Shown here in pieces: positions 39,121 through 48,183 of a DNA stretch of 64,000 nt (position 1 is the stretch's first letter; every line of letters begins with the position of its first letter). The stretch comes from Dankookia rubra (lineage in GTDB: Bacteria > Pseudomonadota > Alphaproteobacteria > Acetobacterales > Acetobacteraceae): NCBI RefSeq assembly GCF_004355005.1, contig NZ_SMSJ01000003.1, forward strand, positions 1-64,000, written 5' to 3'. The position numbers and the translations under genes were made by a program. The notes beneath the pieces are model-generated. The model ran no database searches. It was not told the origin of the DNA and saw only the letters and a list, made by a program, of their open reading frames with translations.

Positions 39121-41109
39121 ATGTTCGTCGGCGCCATCTTCTTCCCACTGCTCGGGGCGACCATCAGCGGCCTGTTCGGCCGCTGGCTCGGCGACAGGCT
39201 CGCGCAATGGGCTTCCGTGCTCTGCATGGTGCTGGCCGCCGTCTGCGGCGTGCTGGCCTTCGGCCAGGTCGCGCTCGGCGGCCATCCCGTGGTCCAGCCG
39301 ATCTGGACCTGGATGGATGTGGGCGGGCTCGAGGTGTCCTGGGCGCTCCGCTACGACACGCTCAGCGTCGTCATGGTGGCCATGGTCACCTTCATCTCGA
39401 CCCTGATCCACCTCTATTCCGTCGGCTACATGTCGCACGACGCGACGCCGGCGCGCTTCTTCGCCTACCTGTCGCTCTTCACCTTCATGATGCTGATGCT
39501 GGTGACCGCCGACAACCTCGCCCAGCTCTTCTTCGGCTGGGAGGGCGTCGGCCTCGCGAGCTACCTGCTGATCGGCTACTGGTACGACCGCGAGAGCGCC
39601 AATCGCGCGGCGATGAAGGCCTTCATCGTCAACCGCGTCGGCGACGTCTTCTTCATGCTGGGCCTGGCGCTCACCTACTACGTCTTCGGCAGCATCGAAT
39701 TCGCCACCATCTTCCCGGCGGTCGAGGCGCATACCAACGACCTGTTCCTCGGCGTGAATGCCGTGGAGCTGATCGCGGTGCTGCTCTTCCTCGGCGCCTG
39801 CGGCAAGTCGGCGCAGCTCGGCCTGCATACCTGGCTGCCGGACGCCATGGAGGGCCCGACGCCGGTATCCGCGCTGATCCATGCCGCGACCATGGTGACC
39901 GCTGGCGTCTTCCTGGTCTGCCGCATGTCGCCGGTCTTCGAATATGCGCCGACCGCCAAGATGATCGTCACCGTTGTCGGCGCCAGCACGGCCTTTTTCG
40001 CCGCGACCATCGGCTGCGTGCAGAACGACATCAAGCGGGTCATCGCCTATTCGACCTGCTCGCAGCTCGGCTACATGTTCTTCGCCGCCGGCGTCGGCGC
40101 CTATCAGGTGGCGATGTTCCACCTCTTCACCCATGCCTTCTTCAAGGCGCTGCTCTTCCTGTCGGCCGGCAGCGTGATCCACGCCATGTCGGACGAGCAG
40201 GACATGCGCCGCATGGGCGGCATCTGGACCAAGATCCCGGTCACCTATGCGGTCATGTGGATCGGCAACCTGGCGCTGGCCGGCATCCCCTTCTTCGCTG
40301 GCTACTATTCCAAGGATGCGATCCTGGAGGCCGCCTATGCCAGCCACGGCGGCGCGGGCCTCTACGCCTTCGTCATGGGCATGATCGCCGCCTTCCTGAC
40401 CGCCTTCTACTCCTGGCGCCTGCTGATCATGACCTTCCACGGCGCGCCGCGGGCGGACCACCACACGATGGAGCACGTGCACGAGAGCCCGTTGGTCATG
40501 CTGGTGCCGCTGCTGCTGCTGGCGGTGGGCGCGGTGCTGACCGGCTACATCTTCGCGCCGCTCTTCGTCGGCGAGCACGCGCACGACTTCTGGCACGGCG
40601 CCATCTTCAACGGGGCGGACAACCACGTCCTGCACGCGATGCACGAGGTGCCGGAATGGGTGCCGCTGGCACCGACCGTGATGGGTGTGGCCGGCATCGC
40701 GCTGGCCTACCTGATGTACATGGTGGCGCCGGGCCTGCCGGTGCGCCTGGCACAGATGTTCAGCGCCCGGCCGCAGCTGGTCCGCGCCCTGCCGCTGATC
40801 CCGGCGGAGGGCGCCGAGCAGCGGACCGAGCCTGATCCGGGCGGCCTCTACGGTTTCCTGCTGAAGAAGTGGTACTTCGACGAGCTCTACGACGCGATTT
40901 TCGTCCAGCCGGCCCGCCGGCTCGCCGACATCTTCTGGAAGACCGGCGATGCCCGGATCATCGACGGCATGCCGAACGGCGCGGCGGACCTGGCGGTCCA
41001 GGTCTCGCGCGGAGCGGTCCGCATCCAGACGGGACGGGTGGCGAACTACGCCTTCGCCATGATCATCGGCCTGGTCGTCTTCATCTCTCTCTTCCTGATC
41101 GGGCGCTGA
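39121..41109 (+). CDS. nuoL: NADH-quinone oxidoreductase subunit L
   Basis: A 662-residue antiporter-like subunit with about sixteen transmembrane helices and the long lateral helix at the C-terminus (from ~600). Key charged motifs are FGWEGVGLASYLLIG (the channel Glu) and LGLHTWLPDAMEGPTPVSAL with the nearby Lys of GACGKSAQ. It is the distal proton channel. ATG at 39121 follows GGGCTGAG. Confidence 0.97.
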   Translation: MFVGAIFFPLLGATISGLFGRWLGDRLAQWASVLCMVLAAVCGVLAFGQVALGGHPVVQPIWTWMDVGGLEVSWALRYDTLSVVMVAMVTFISTLIHLYSVGYMSHDATPARFFAYLSLFTFMMLMLVTADNLAQLFFGWEGVGLASYLLIGYWYDRESANRAAMKAFIVNRVGDVFFMLGLALTYYVFGSIEFATIFPAVEAHTNDLFLGVNAVELIAVLLFLGACGKSAQLGLHTWLPDAMEGPTPVSALIHAATMVTAGVFLVCRMSPVFEYAPTAKMIVTVVGASTAFFAATIGCVQNDIKRVIAYSTCSQLGYMFFAAGVGAYQVAMFHLFTHAFFKALLFLSAGSVIHAMSDEQDMRRMGGIWTKIPVTYAVMWIGNLALAGIPFFAGYYSKDAILEAAYASHGGAGLYAFVMGMIAAFLTAFYSWRLLIMTFHGAPRADHHTMEHVHESPLVMLVPLLLLAVGAVLTGYIFAPLFVGEHAHDFWHGAIFNGADNHVLHAMHEVPEWVPLAPTVMGVAGIALAYLMYMVAPGLPVRLAQMFSARPQLVRALPLIPAEGAEQRTEPDPGGLYGFLLKKWYFDELYDAIFVQPARRLADIFWKTGDARIIDGMPNGAADLAVQVSRGAVRIQTGRVANYAFAMIIGLVVFISLFLIGR

Positions 41110-41111
41110 TA

Positions 41112-42623
41112 ATGAACGCCGCAGGCTTCCCGCTGCTCTCGCTCGTCACCTTCCTGCCGCTGGCAGGCGCGCTGATCATCATGTCGGTGCGCGGCGACGA
41201 GGAGGTCGTCGCCCGCAATGCCCGCTGGACCGCGCTCTGGACCAGCCTCATCGTCTTCCTGCTCAGCCTCATCCTCTGGGCCAGGTTCGACCAGTCCTCG
41301 GCGGCCTTCCAGTTCGAGGAGAAACTCGCCTGGCTGCCGGAATTCGGCGTCGGCTACCACATGGGCGTCGACGGCATCTCCGTTCTCTTCGTGCTGCTCT
41401 CGACTGCGCTGACGCCGCTTTGCATCCTCGCCTCCTGGGAGGCGATCGGCACTCGCGTGCGGGAATACATGATCGCCTTCCTCGTCCTTGAGACAATGAT
41501 GGTCGGCATGTTCGCCGCGCTCGACTTCATCGTCTTCTACGTCTTCTTCGAGGCCGTGCTGATCCCGATGTTCCTGATCATCGGCGTCTGGGGCGGGCCT
41601 CGGCGGGTCTACGCCGCCTTCAAGTTCTTCCTCTACACGCTGCTCGGCAGCGTGCTGATGCTGCTGGCGATCCTCTATCTCTGGTACAATGCCGGCACCA
41701 CCGACATCCCGGAGCTCTTCGCGCAGGCGGTGCCGCGCTCGGCGCAGACCTGGATCTTCTTCGCCTTCCTCGCCTCCTTCGCGGTGAAGGTGCCGATGTG
41801 GCCGGTGCATACCTGGCTGCCGGATGCGCACGTGGAGGCGCCGACCGCGGGCTCGGTGATCCTGGCCGGCGTGCTGCTGAAGATGGGCGCCTACGGCTTT
41901 CTCCGCTTCACCCTGCCGCTGCTGCCCGAGGCGACGGCGACCTTCGCGCCGCTGATCTTCGTCCTCTCGGTCGTCGCCGTGGTCTACACATCCCTCGTCG
42001 CGCTCGCGCAGGAGGACATGAAGAAGCTGATCGCCTATTCCTCGGTCGCCCATATGGGCATCGTGACGATCGGCATCTTCACGCTGAACCAGCAGGGGCT
42101 CTCGGGCGCGCTCTTCACCATGCTGGCGCATGGCGTCGTCTCCGGCGCGCTCTTCCTCTGCGTCGGCGTGCTCTACGACCGTGTCCATAGCCGCGAGATC
42201 CTGCGCTACGGCGGCGTCGCCGGGATCATGCCGGCCTACGCCATGGTCTTCATGCTCTTCACCATGGCCTCGGTCGGCCTACCCGGCCTCGCCAACTTCG
42301 TCGGCGAGTTCCTGGTGATCGTCGGCGCCTGGAAGGTGAACCCCTGGGTTGCCTTCGGCGCGGCCACCGGCATGGTGCTCGGGGCGGGCTACATGCTCTA
42401 CCTCTATCGCCGGGTCAGCTTCGGCAAGATCACCCGCGACGACCTGCGCATGCTGCTCGACCTCAGCCCGCGGGAATACGTGGTCTTCGCGCCACTGATC
42501 GTCCTGACCCTGTGGATGGGCATCTATCCGCAGTCCTTCCTCTCCTTCTTCGAAGTCTCGGTCGCCGCGCTGGTGCAGCGGCACGAGGCGGCGCTCGGCG
42601 CCGCGCGCCTGGCGGGGATGTAA
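41112..42623 (+). CDS. nuoM: NADH-quinone oxidoreductase subunit M
   Basis: A 503-residue antiporter-like subunit of fourteen helices. The conserved elements are YVFFEAVLIPMFLIIGVWGG (the channel Glu), the Lys of FAVKVPMWPVHTWLPDAHVE and the broken-helix segment AYSSVAHMGIVTIGIF. It lies between NuoL and NuoN in the membrane arm. The start lies two bp after the nuoL stop. Confidence 0.97.
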   Translation: MNAAGFPLLSLVTFLPLAGALIIMSVRGDEEVVARNARWTALWTSLIVFLLSLILWARFDQSSAAFQFEEKLAWLPEFGVGYHMGVDGISVLFVLLSTALTPLCILASWEAIGTRVREYMIAFLVLETMMVGMFAALDFIVFYVFFEAVLIPMFLIIGVWGGPRRVYAAFKFFLYTLLGSVLMLLAILYLWYNAGTTDIPELFAQAVPRSAQTWIFFAFLASFAVKVPMWPVHTWLPDAHVEAPTAGSVILAGVLLKMGAYGFLRFTLPLLPEATATFAPLIFVLSVVAVVYTSLVALAQEDMKKLIAYSSVAHMGIVTIGIFTLNQQGLSGALFTMLAHGVVSGALFLCVGVLYDRVHSREILRYGGVAGIMPAYAMVFMLFTMASVGLPGLANFVGEFLVIVGAWKVNPWVAFGAATGMVLGAGYMLYLYRRVSFGKITRDDLRMLLDLSPREYVVFAPLIVLTLWMGIYPQSFLSFFEVSVAALVQRHEAALGAARLAGM

Positions 42624-42627
42624 GCCG

Positions 42628-44049
42628 ATGATCTGGACCCTTGCCCTGCCGGAGCTGGTGCTCGCCGTCTCCGGCCTCGTCATCCTCGCCGCCGGGGTGA
42701 TCCCGAAGCGGGAGACCTTCTTCCCGGTCTCCATGGCCTGCGTCGGCGCGCTGCTGCTTGCCGCCATGCTGGTGCTTGGCCAGGCGGAAGGCACCGCGCT
42801 CGGCGGCCACTACGTCTCCGACGCCTTCAGCGGCTTCATGAAGTTCCTGGCGCTCTCGGCCGCCGCGGTCGGCATCCTGCTCTCGCTCGACTTCAACGAG
42901 CGCGAGGGCACCGCCCGCTTCGAATTTCCGGTGCTCATGCTCTTCGCCACGCTCGGCGCGATGGTCATGATCTCGGCCAACGACCTGCTCTCTCTCTACC
43001 TCGGGCTCGAGCTGCTCTCGCTGCCGCTCTACGTGCTGGCCGCCTTCAACCGCGACAACGGCCGCTCGGCCGAAGCGGGGCTGAAGTACTTCGTGCTCGG
43101 CGCGCTCGCCTCCGGCCTGCTGCTCTATGGCAGCTCGCTGGTCTACGGCTTCGCCGGCACCACCAATTTCGACCGCCTCGGCGAGGCCTTCTCCGAGCCG
43201 AACGGCATCTCGGCCGGCGTCATCGTCGGCGTCGTCTTCGTCATCACCGGCCTTGCCTTCAAGGTTTCGGCGGTGCCCTTCCACATGTGGACGCCGGACG
43301 TCTACGAAGGCGCGCCGACCCCGGTGACCGCCTTCTTCGCCTCTGCCCCTAAGGTTGCCGCCATCGCCCTGCTGGCCCGCGTGCTGCTCGGCCCCTTCGG
43401 CGACCTCGTGGCGCAGTGGCAGCAGGTGATCGTGCTGGTGTCGCTGGGGTCGATGATCCTCGGCGCCTTTGCCGCCATCGGGCAGCGCAACCTCAAGCGC
43501 CTGATGGCCTATTCCTCGATCGGCCATGTCGGCTACGCGCTGATGGGCCTCGCGGTCGGCAGCGACATCGGGCTGCGCGGCCTGCTGGTCTACATGGCGA
43601 TCTACGTCTTCATGAACCTCGGCACCTTCGCGGTGCTGGTCTCCATGCGCCGCGCCGGGCGTTCGGTGGAGGGGATCGAGGACCTCGCCGGGCTCGGCCG
43701 CACCGACCCGGTGACGGCGATGTGGATGGCCGTATTCATGTTCTCCATGGCCGGCATCCCGCCGCTCGCCGGCTTCTTCGGCAAGCTCTATGTGTTCCTG
43801 GCGGCCGTGCAGGGCGCCTTCTGGACGCTCGCGGTGGTCGGCGTGCTGACCAGCGTGGTTTCCGCCTACTACTACCTGCGCATCGTCAAGGTGATGTATT
43901 TCGACGCGCCGATCGGCAACCTGGACCGCGCGCCGACCAGCCTCACCATGGTGATGGCCGGCACGGGCCTCTTCACCGCGTTCTTCGCCCTGTGGCCGGC
44001 GCCGATGCTGGCGGCGGCCCAGGCCGCCGCTGCGGCCCTGCTGGGGTGA
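42628..44049 (+). CDS. nuoN: NADH-quinone oxidoreductase subunit N
   Basis: A 473-residue antiporter-like subunit of fourteen helices, carrying YLGLELLSLPLYVLAAFNRD (channel Glu) and FKVSAVPFHMWTPDVYEGAP (channel Lys). It closes the complex I operon: all fourteen subunits A to N are present, intact and in canonical order. The end overlaps birA by four bases (GTGA), which couples a biotin ligase to complex I translation. Confidence 0.97.
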   Translation: MIWTLALPELVLAVSGLVILAAGVIPKRETFFPVSMACVGALLLAAMLVLGQAEGTALGGHYVSDAFSGFMKFLALSAAAVGILLSLDFNEREGTARFEFPVLMLFATLGAMVMISANDLLSLYLGLELLSLPLYVLAAFNRDNGRSAEAGLKYFVLGALASGLLLYGSSLVYGFAGTTNFDRLGEAFSEPNGISAGVIVGVVFVITGLAFKVSAVPFHMWTPDVYEGAPTPVTAFFASAPKVAAIALLARVLLGPFGDLVAQWQQVIVLVSLGSMILGAFAAIGQRNLKRLMAYSSIGHVGYALMGLAVGSDIGLRGLLVYMAIYVFMNLGTFAVLVSMRRAGRSVEGIEDLAGLGRTDPVTAMWMAVFMFSMAGIPPLAGFFGKLYVFLAAVQGAFWTLAVVGVLTSVVSAYYYLRIVKVMYFDAPIGNLDRAPTSLTMVMAGTGLFTAFFALWPAPMLAAAQAAAAALLG

Positions 44050-44822
44050 TCACCACCGGCCAGGGTGGGGCCGCCCAGGGGGACCTGGTTCCGGCTCTGC
44101 CGCCTGGCTGGCGGCTCGAGGTGCACGCGGCGCTGCCGAGCACCTCCGCCCTTCTGGCGCGGCGCGCAGAGGCGGGCGAGGCCGAGGGCCTCGCCATCCG
44201 GGCGCTGGAGCAGACCGCCGGGCGGGGCAGGGCAGGCCGCGCCTGGGCCTCGCCGCCCGGCAACCTTTATCTCTCGGTCCTCCTGCGCCCGGCCGGCCCG
44301 GCACGCGAGGCGCCGCAATGGAGCCTGCTGGCCGGCGTCGCGCTGGCCGAGGCGGCGGCGGGGCACGTCCCCGACCCTGCCGCGTTGCGGCTGAAATGGC
44401 CGAACGACCTTCTGCTCGGGGGCGCCAAGGCGGGCGGGATCCTGGCCGAGAGCGCGCTGACGCCGGCGGGCGCAGTCGCCTGGCTGGTGCTCGGCATCGG
44501 GGTCAACCTGGCGCATGCGCCGGCGCTGCCGGACCGCCCGACCGCGGTGCTGGATGGCGCCGGACTGCCCGAGGCTTTTGCCGTCAGGCTGCTCGCGCGG
44601 CTGTCGCATTGGCGGGAGGTGCAGCGCGGCGAGGGCTTCGCCCCGGTTCGCGCCGCCTGGCGCCGCTTCGGCCCGGCTGCCGGGGAGCGCATCGTGCTCC
44701 GTGCCCTGCCGGGCGGGGGGGACTTCGCGGGGCTCGCCGAGGATGGCAGCCTGCTGCTCGATATCGACGGGACACGGCGGGCCATTCCCGCCGGCGAGAT
44801 CCTGTCTCCTGGAGAGGCCTGA
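44046..44822 (+). CDS. birA: Biotin--[acetyl-CoA-carboxylase] ligase, no repressor domain
   Basis: A 258-residue BirA/LplA-fold ligase that attaches biotin to the carboxyl-carrier subunit of acetyl-CoA carboxylase. The biotin/ATP loop is [20 protein letters not shown], followed by [21 protein letters not shown] small C-terminal SH3-like domain contains the ERIVL and [11 protein letters not shown] strands. The N-terminal helix-turn-helix of bifunctional BirA is missing, so this copy is an enzyme only. The GTG start overlaps the nuoN stop. Confidence 0.93.
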   Translation: MITTGQGGAAQGDLVPALPPGWRLEVHAALPSTSALLARRAEAGEAEGLAIRALEQTAGRGRAGRAWASPPGNLYLSVLLRPAGPAREAPQWSLLAGVALAEAAAGHVPDPAALRLKWPNDLLLGGAKAGGILAESALTPAGAVAWLVLGIGVNLAHAPALPDRPTAVLDGAGLPEAFAVRLLARLSHWREVQRGEGFAPVRAAWRRFGPAAGERIVLRALPGGGDFAGLAEDGSLLLDIDGTRRAIPAGEILSPGEA

Positions 44823-44826
44823 GGCC

Positions 44827-45630
44827 ATGCTGCTCGCGATTGATGCAGGAAACACGAACGTGGTCTTCGCCGTGCACGACGGCACGGAATGGCGCGGTCG
44901 CTGGCGCATCGCGACGCGGCCGGACCGGACCTCCGACGAATATGCCGTCTGGCTGCTGGCGCTGCTGACGCATTGCAACCTGAGGATCGCCGAGATCGAC
45001 CGCTGCGTCATCGGCACGGTGGTTCCCGCCGCGCTCTACAACCTGCGCCGGCTGTCACGCGAATGGTTCCAGGTCGAGCCGCTGATCGCCCGCGCCGCGG
45101 TCGATTGGGGCTTCGACATCCGGGTGGAGCGGCCGCAGGAGGTGGGCGCCGACCGGCTGCTGAACTCGCTGGCGTCCCACCACCATTACAAGGGGCCGCT
45201 GGTTGTCATCGATTTCGGCACTGCCACCACCTTTGACGTGGTCGACAAGGACGGTGCCTATCTCGGCGGCGTCATCGCCCCCGGGGTCAACCTCTCGCTC
45301 GAGGCGCTGCATCAGGCCGCGGCGCGGCTGCCGCGGATCGGCATCGGCCGACCCCAGGCGGTGATCGGCCGCGATACGGTGGCCGCCATGCAGTCCGGCA
45401 TCTATTGGGGCTACGTCGGCCTGATCGAGGGCATCGTCGGCCGGATCCAGGCCGAGTACGAGGCACATCTGAAAGTGGTCGCAACCGGCGGCCTGGCCCC
45501 GCTTTTCTCGGAAGGCACGACGATCATCGAGAAGATTGACCCCGATATCACGCTGGAGGGGCTCCGCCTGTTGGCGGAACGCAATCCTGTCCCCACCTTG
45601 CAGAGGACGGTTCTGCGCGACTCCCTCTGA
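44827..45630 (+). CDS. coaX: Type III pantothenate kinase
   Basis: A 267-residue ASKHA-fold kinase for the first step of coenzyme A synthesis. Its motifs are [18 protein letters not shown] (ATP phosphate loop), [10 protein letters not shown] and [18 protein letters not shown]. It is insensitive to CoA feedback in characterised members. It begins four bp after birA, so the two cofactor genes and complex I probably share a transcript. Confidence 0.96.
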   Translation: MLLAIDAGNTNVVFAVHDGTEWRGRWRIATRPDRTSDEYAVWLLALLTHCNLRIAEIDRCVIGTVVPAALYNLRRLSREWFQVEPLIARAAVDWGFDIRVERPQEVGADRLLNSLASHHHYKGPLVVIDFGTATTFDVVDKDGAYLGGVIAPGVNLSLEALHQAAARLPRIGIGRPQAVIGRDTVAAMQSGIYWGYVGLIEGIVGRIQAEYEAHLKVVATGGLAPLFSEGTTIIEKIDPDITLEGLRLLAERNPVPTLQRTVLRDSL

Positions 45631-45768
45631 GCGCGAGGCAGCTTCCGGCCCGACCCCCGCAGGCCAGGCGCCTGCCGCGGCTGCGGCCGGAACCTGCATC
45701 GCGCTTGCAACAGTAAGGCCAGGGTCAGGCTGCCTCCGCTCGGGGCCGGCGCAGCCCTGGGGACAGGT

Positions 45769-47439
45769 ATGGACGATTACATGACGACGGCCGGACCCGA
45801 TCCGGCCGGTGACCTCGCATTCATTCCCCTCGGCGGCACCGGCGAGATCGGGATGAACCTCAACGTCTACCGCTGTGACGGCAAGCTGCTTGCCATCGAC
45901 TGCGGCATCGGCTTCGGCGGGCCGGAAAACCCGGAAATCGAGGTGATGGTCCCGGACCCCGTCTGGCTCGCCGAGCGGCGGGACCGGCTGGTCGGGCTGG
46001 TGATCACCCATGCGCACGAGGACCATGTCGGCGCCGTGGCGCATCTCTGGCCCATGCTGCGCTGCCCGATCTATGCCGGGCCGTTCGTCACCGCCGTGCT
46101 GCGGCGGAAGCTCGGCGAGGCCGGGCTGCTGGGCGAGGCGAAGATCATTACCGTGCCGCTCGGCGGGCGGCTGACGCTGCCGAATTTCGACCTGGAATTC
46201 CTTCGCGTCGCCCATTCGGTGCCGGAAGCCCAGGCGGTCGCCATCCGCACCCGGCACGGCATCGTGGTGCATACGGGCGACTGGAAGCTGGACCCCGAGC
46301 CGCTGATCGGCGAGCCGACCGACGAGGCCGCCTTCGCCCGGCTGGGCGAGGAGGGCGTCCTCGCCATGGTCTGCGATTCGACCAATGCGCTGGTCGAGGG
46401 GCATTCCGGCTCCGAGGCCGAGGTGCGGCGGAACCTGACCGCCATCATCCGTAGCCTGAAGGGCCGGGTCGCGGTCAGCTGCTTCGCCACCAACGTGGCG
46501 CGGGTCGAGAGCATTACCCGCGCGGCCATGGCGGCCGGGCGGCAGGTCGCGCTGTTCGGGCGGTCCCTGCGCAATGCCGAGGCGGCGGCACGGGAATGCG
46601 GCTACCTCCGCGACATCCCACCCTATGTGCCGGAGGAGGAGGCGGGCTTCATCCCCGACGACAACCTCCTGCTGATCTGCACCGGCAGCCAGGGCGAGCC
46701 GCGCTCGGCGCTGGCCAAGATCGGCGCCGATACCCATCCGCAGATTGCACTGGGGGAGGGCGACACGGTCATCTTCTCCTCCCGCATGATCCCGGGGAAC
46801 GAGCGGGGGATCCTGCTGCTGCAGGACCAGCTGGCGCGCCGCGGCTGCAAGGTGATGACTGCCGACGACCACATGGTCCATGTCTCGGGCCACCCGGCGC
46901 GGGACGAGCTGAAGCGCCTCTACCAGCTGGTCCGGCCGAAATACGCCGTGCCGGTGCATGGCGAGTGGCGGCACCTGTCGGAACACGCCGCCCTGGCCAA
47001 GGACCTCCAGGCTATCCCGGTGCTAGTCGAGGATGGCGACGTCCTCCAGCTCGCGCCCGGCCGGCCGGACGTGGTCGAGGGCGTGCCGACCGGCCGCCTC
47101 GCGGTCGACAACGGCCGCCTGCTGCCGATCACCGGCGGGGTTCTGGCCGCACGCAAGCGCATGCTGTTCAACGGCGTGGTCATGGCCTCCTTCGCCGTCG
47201 ACGAGGCGGGGCGGGTGCTCGGCACGCCGCAGGTCTCGGCGCCCGGCCTGCTGGACGGTGACGACCATATCGGCGCCCAGCTCGCCGCCGACCTGGCGCG
47301 GGCGGTGGGCGACCTGCCGAGCGGCCTGCGGCGGGAGGATGACGCCCTGCGCGAGGCGGCGCGCTCCGTGCTGCGGAAGGCGATCGGCCGGCGGCTGCGC
47401 AAGCGGCCGAATGTCGAGGTCCACCTGCTGCGGGTCTAG
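45769..47439 (+). CDS. rnj: Ribonuclease J
   Basis: A 556-residue beta-CASP metallo-beta-lactamase RNase with endo- and 5'-exonuclease activity in RNA turnover and rRNA maturation. The zinc motif HAHEDHVG is at residues 81-88. The beta-CASP insertion has VCDSTNA and a CFATNVARVESI motif, and the C-terminal His of VSGHPARDELKR plus VPVHGEWRHL supply the other ligands. ATG at 45769 has GGGGACAGG immediately upstream. It follows coaX by 138 bp. Confidence 0.96.
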   Translation: MDDYMTTAGPDPAGDLAFIPLGGTGEIGMNLNVYRCDGKLLAIDCGIGFGGPENPEIEVMVPDPVWLAERRDRLVGLVITHAHEDHVGAVAHLWPMLRCPIYAGPFVTAVLRRKLGEAGLLGEAKIITVPLGGRLTLPNFDLEFLRVAHSVPEAQAVAIRTRHGIVVHTGDWKLDPEPLIGEPTDEAAFARLGEEGVLAMVCDSTNALVEGHSGSEAEVRRNLTAIIRSLKGRVAVSCFATNVARVESITRAAMAAGRQVALFGRSLRNAEAAARECGYLRDIPPYVPEEEAGFIPDDNLLLICTGSQGEPRSALAKIGADTHPQIALGEGDTVIFSSRMIPGNERGILLLQDQLARRGCKVMTADDHMVHVSGHPARDELKRLYQLVRPKYAVPVHGEWRHLSEHAALAKDLQAIPVLVEDGDVLQLAPGRPDVVEGVPTGRLAVDNGRLLPITGGVLAARKRMLFNGVVMASFAVDEAGRVLGTPQVSAPGLLDGDDHIGAQLAADLARAVGDLPSGLRREDDALREAARSVLRKAIGRRLRKRPNVEVHLLRV

Positions 47440-47507
47440 CGGCCCGCCGCCTCATGGCCGGGCGGCGGTCCGGCCACCCTCTCCATCCGCGCTATCCGGA
47501 GTGTCCC

Positions 47508-47768
47508 ATGGGCTGGGCCAGCGGACTCGTCGTCTTTTTCCTGTTGTGGTGGCTGACCTTCTTCGCGGTCCTGCCGATCGGCACGCAGCCGAATCCGGAC
47601 GGCGATTCGGCGACCGGCTGGCGCGGGGTGCCGGAAAGGCCGCGGATGCTGCGGAAGGTGGCGATCACCACCCTTGTCGCCTGTGTCTTGTGGCTTGGGT
47701 TCTATGTTTTGGAGGAGAGTGATTGGCTCAGCTTCCGGTCTGGCTGGCTCGCCTTGCCGGAAAAATGA
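47508..47768 (+). CDS. DUF1467-family membrane protein
   Basis: An 86-residue protein with two transmembrane helices (about 4-24 and 59-77) and the intervening VLPIGTQPNPDGDSATGWRG that marks DUF1467. The function is unknown. It is conserved between RNase J and proS in alphaproteobacteria. ATG at 47508 has CCGGAG seven nt upstream; the in-frame ATG at 47454 would add eighteen hydrophilic residues before the first helix. In many relatives a methylmalonyl-CoA epimerase gene precedes it; none is present here. Confidence 0.85.
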   Translation: MGWASGLVVFFLLWWLTFFAVLPIGTQPNPDGDSATGWRGVPERPRMLRKVAITTLVACVLWLGFYVLEESDWLSFRSGWLALPEK

Positions 47769-47798
47769 GCGACTTTTCAGCCTTTTGGCTGATGTCGC
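47769..47798 (+). terminator. Two-part hairpin directly after the DUF1467 gene
   Basis: GCGAC...GTCGC (outer) and TCAGCC-TTTT-GGCTGA (inner) form a nested stem starting at the base after the stop codon. No long T-tract follows, so termination may be weak or assisted. Confidence 0.5.
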
Positions 47799-47889
47799 CT
47801 TCGTCCTGAGCAGTTTGCACCTGGAAGCCGTTTTTTTCCGCTTTTCCAGCAGCTTTTGCCGTTGTCCGGCGTTCGGTCTCCGCGTCACC

Positions 47890-47984
47890 ATGCTTGCAGA
47901 GAGAGGGTTGTTCCTCTCTCTGCCGTGTGACTGGCGTTTCCTCCCTAAACTCGGGCCGCACCCAGCGGGTGCGGCCCTTTTTTT
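47890..47984 (+). ncRNA. Candidate structured small RNA ending in a strong terminator
   Basis: Within a 415-bp gap of distinctly lower GC, GCAGAGAGAGG (47896-47906) and CCTCTCTCTGC (47913-47923) form a perfect 11-bp hairpin. A ~29-nt single-stranded linker and a terminator hairpin follow. Hairpin, linker, terminator with a U-run is the usual anatomy of a bacterial sRNA or a short 5' leader that is terminated. No family (6S, SRP, tmRNA, RNase P) is recognisable, and the promoter and 5' end are unknown; the transcript could begin further left, from about 47800. Confidence 0.35.
47953..47984 (+). terminator. Rho-independent terminator upstream of proS
   Basis: GGGCCGCACCC, loop AGC, GGGTGCGGCCC, then seven T. 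A perfect 11-bp stem with U-run, 186 bp after the DUF1467 stop and 200 bp before proS; it is too far from the former to be its simple terminator. Confidence 0.85.
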
Positions 47985-48183
47985 GTCTACAGGACCGGTC
48001 GCCCGGCGCCAAGTGGAAACATCTACCGGCCCAGCGAATTCTTTCTTCTTCGGTCGTGCTGCGCTGCAGCGAAGAAAGAAAATTGCGGAAGCTTCCGACC
48101 TTTTGGTTCCTACGCGCTTGGCATCCCCGTCGCCGTGATTCCGGGCTAAAGGGAAGCCAGACCGTGCCCCCGAGGAGTCCGCC

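Noticed and set aside
47890-47984. 6S RNA or SRP RNA
   Set aside because: No 6S-type long closing stem with central bubble and no SRP GGAAG/tetraloop core could be found.
47674-48138. 154-residue plus-strand frame in the pre-proS gap
   Set aside because: It overlaps the DUF1467 gene and passes through the hairpins and terminator; composition is unlike the neighbouring proteins.
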